A DNA stretch of 15,150 nucleotides from JBOHRE01 sp050732635 (GTDB taxonomy: Bacteria; Gemmatimonadota; Gemmatimonadetes; Longimicrobiales; RSA9): the NCBI GenBank assembly GCA_050732635.1, contig JBOHRE010000080.1:1-15150 (forward strand), given 5' to 3'. Of this stretch, positions 14,429-15,150 are shown piece after piece. The translations under genes were made by a program, and so were the position numbers. Under the pieces are notes generated by a model. That model made no database searches. It was not told the DNA's origin and saw only the letters and a list, made by a program, of their open reading frames with translations. Position 1 is the first letter of the stretch. Each line of letters starts with the position of its first letter.

Positions 14429-14452
14429 AAGCGCGTGGACGCGCACTAGCTT
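14424..14452 (+). promoter_or_regulatory. Promoter of the blaI-M56 unit
   Basis: TTGACA (14424-14429) is a perfect -35, followed by a 17-base spacer and TAGCTT (14447-14452), a weak -10. The predicted start is near 14459. A small GCGCG-TGGA-CGCGC dyad lies in the spacer. Confidence 0.65.
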
Positions 14453-14455
14453 GCA

Positions 14456-14469
14456 ACTATAACCTTAGT
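14456..14469. promoter_or_regulatory. Operator-like dyad 2 upstream of blaI-type gene
   Basis: ACTA-TAACCT-TAGT repeats the core and spacing of dyad 1 and covers the predicted transcription start. Two equal sites flanking a promoter fit autoregulation by a dimeric BlaI-type repressor. Confidence 0.6.
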
Positions 14470-14483
14470 AGAAAAGGCGGGCG

Positions 14484-14861
14484 ATGGAGATCGCGTTCAC
14501 CGAGCGGGAGCTGGATGTGATGGCGGTGCTGTGGGAGCTGGGCGAGGCGACGGTGGCGGAGGTGCAGGAGCGGCTGCCGGACGCGCTGGCGTACACGACG
14601 GTGCTGACGGTACTGCGGACGCTGGAGGAGAAGGGTCACGTGGGGCACCGTGAGGTGGGGCGTGCGTACCGCTACACGCCGCGGGTGGGGCGTGAGGCGG
14701 CGGGCCGGAGTGCGCTGAAGCGGCTGGTGGGGACGATCTTCGGCGGCTCGCCGGAGCTGCTGTTGACGCAGCTGGTGTCGGACCGGCGGCTGACGGACGC
14801 CCAGCTGGAGCGGCTGCGCATGCTCCTGGACGAGCGCCTGGGCAAGGAGGAGGAGCGATGA
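14484..14861 (+). CDS. BlaI/MecI/CopY family transcriptional repressor
   Basis: A 125-residue winged-helix repressor of normal family length. The N-terminal half (FTERELDVMAVLWELG at 5-20, VAEVQERLP at 24-32, YTTVLTVLRTLEEKGHV at 37-53, then the wing with RAYRYTP at 60-66) is the typical BlaI DNA-binding domain. The helical C-terminal part would be the dimerisation region and the site of cleavage on induction. The start has AAGGCGG just upstream. The gene overlaps the following M56 gene by 4 bases (ATGA), the usual arrangement of blaI with blaR1-like sensors, so the pair is translationally coupled. Two ACTA-N6-TAGT dyads at the promoter suggest it represses its own unit. No beta-lactamase gene is visible, so the regulated process could be antibiotic or envelope stress, or something else. 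Confidence 0.93.
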   Translation: MEIAFTERELDVMAVLWELGEATVAEVQERLPDALAYTTVLTVLRTLEEKGHVGHREVGRAYRYTPRVGREAAGRSALKRLVGTIFGGSPELLLTQLVSDRRLTDAQLERLRMLLDERLGKEEER

Positions 14862-15150
14862 TCGCGTGGATGCTGTACGCGCTCCTGGTGGGGGCGCTGG
14901 TGACGGCGGCGGCGTGGTCCGCCGAAACGGCGCTGCGTGCGGCGGGCCGGCCGGTGCGCAGCGCATGGATCGTCGCGGCGATAGCGACGTCGCTGCTGCC
15001 GGCGCTGGCGCTGCTCGGGGTAGCGAGCCCGCTGAGCGTACCGGTGCTGCCGCCGCTGATCGTGGGCGGCGCGCCACTGGCGGCGCCGGCCGCGCTGGCG
15101 CTGTCGGAAGTGGACGCGGGCGGCGCTGCGAGCTGGGCGGAGGTGGTGAC
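14858..15150 (+). CDS. BlaR1/MecR1-like M56 family membrane peptidase, N-terminal part only
   Basis: Ninety-seven codons are seen before the window ends. The protein starts MIAWMLYALLVGALVTAAA, a first membrane helix, followed by a short loop with ETALRAAGRPVRSAW and a second helix at about 36-55. This matches the start of M56 (BlaR1-type) membrane metallopeptidases, which sense a signal and lead to cleavage of their cognate BlaI repressor. The zinc motif HExxH would come later and cannot be checked here. The call therefore rests on the first helices and on the 4-base overlap with the blaI-type gene. Many M56 proteins lack a beta-lactam sensor domain and carry other C-terminal modules. Confidence 0.75.
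   Translation, partial: MIAWMLYALLVGALVTAAAWSAETALRAAGRPVRSAWIVAAIATSLLPALALLGVASPLSVPVLPPLIVGGAPLAAPAALALSEVDAGGAASWAEVV

Noticed and set aside
14457..15077. 206-codon minus-strand frame opposite blaI and the M56 gene
   Set aside because: Arg/Pro/Leu-rich antisense frame, while the plus strand holds a typical BlaI and a 4-base overlapping partner.

Overview
The window comes from a GC-rich bacterial chromosome. Everything from 1 to about 10,330 is read on the minus strand and everything from about 10,570 to the end on the plus strand. The lineage cannot be proven from the sequence. GC-rich coding, 21 tRNA genes that all lack an encoded 3' CCA, a BlaI/M56 pair and a large multi-domain hybrid sensor kinase would suit Gemmatimonadota or a similar soil phylum (inference, moderate confidence).

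Minus strand, in transcription order. A predicted lipoprotein zinc aminopeptidase (10327-9209) lies upstream of leuS (9175-6605). Next comes a tRNA operon of 21 genes. It has a near-consensus sigma-70 promoter (6398-6370) at the head, initiator tRNA-fMet first, and a strong intrinsic terminator at 3596-3560. A second terminator-like hairpin (6234-6200) follows tRNA-fMet and may make that gene a partly separate unit. The array supplies Met(init), Phe, Trp, Glu x2, Thr x2, Gly x2, Asp, Ala x2, Leu x2, Tyr, Val, Gln, Ser x3 and Pro. Twenty of the 21 anticodons start with G or C, so U34 isoacceptors must be encoded elsewhere. A heptamer array and a pair of 53-bp direct repeats sit in its spacers, and a second heptamer array lies at the end of leuS.

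Beyond the array are a YegS/DgkB-type lipid kinase (3490-2579) and a fluoride-resistance unit. That unit has a fluoride riboswitch (2520-2475), an intrinsic terminator, the fluoride channel gene crcB and a DUF190 gene. Two further genes follow: a stand-alone response-regulator-like protein without the phospho-acceptor Asp, and a phosphoribosyltransferase fused to an alpha/beta hydrolase, which runs off the left edge.

Plus strand. A membrane hybrid histidine kinase (extracytoplasmic sensor, GAF, PAS, HisKA, HATPase) ends in two receiver-like domains with complementary losses of key residues. A DUF423 membrane protein gene follows it directly. A blaI-type repressor gene and the start of a BlaR1-like M56 gene overlap by 4 bp, behind a promoter with two ACTA-N6-TAGT dyads.

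The themes are translation supply (leuS plus tRNAs), stress defence (fluoride, cell-envelope or antibiotic sensing through BlaI/M56) and signalling with degenerate receiver domains. No mobile element, CRISPR array or phage gene was seen. The strongest candidates for new biology are the architecture of the tRNA operon and its spacer repeats, and the complementary degenerate receivers.
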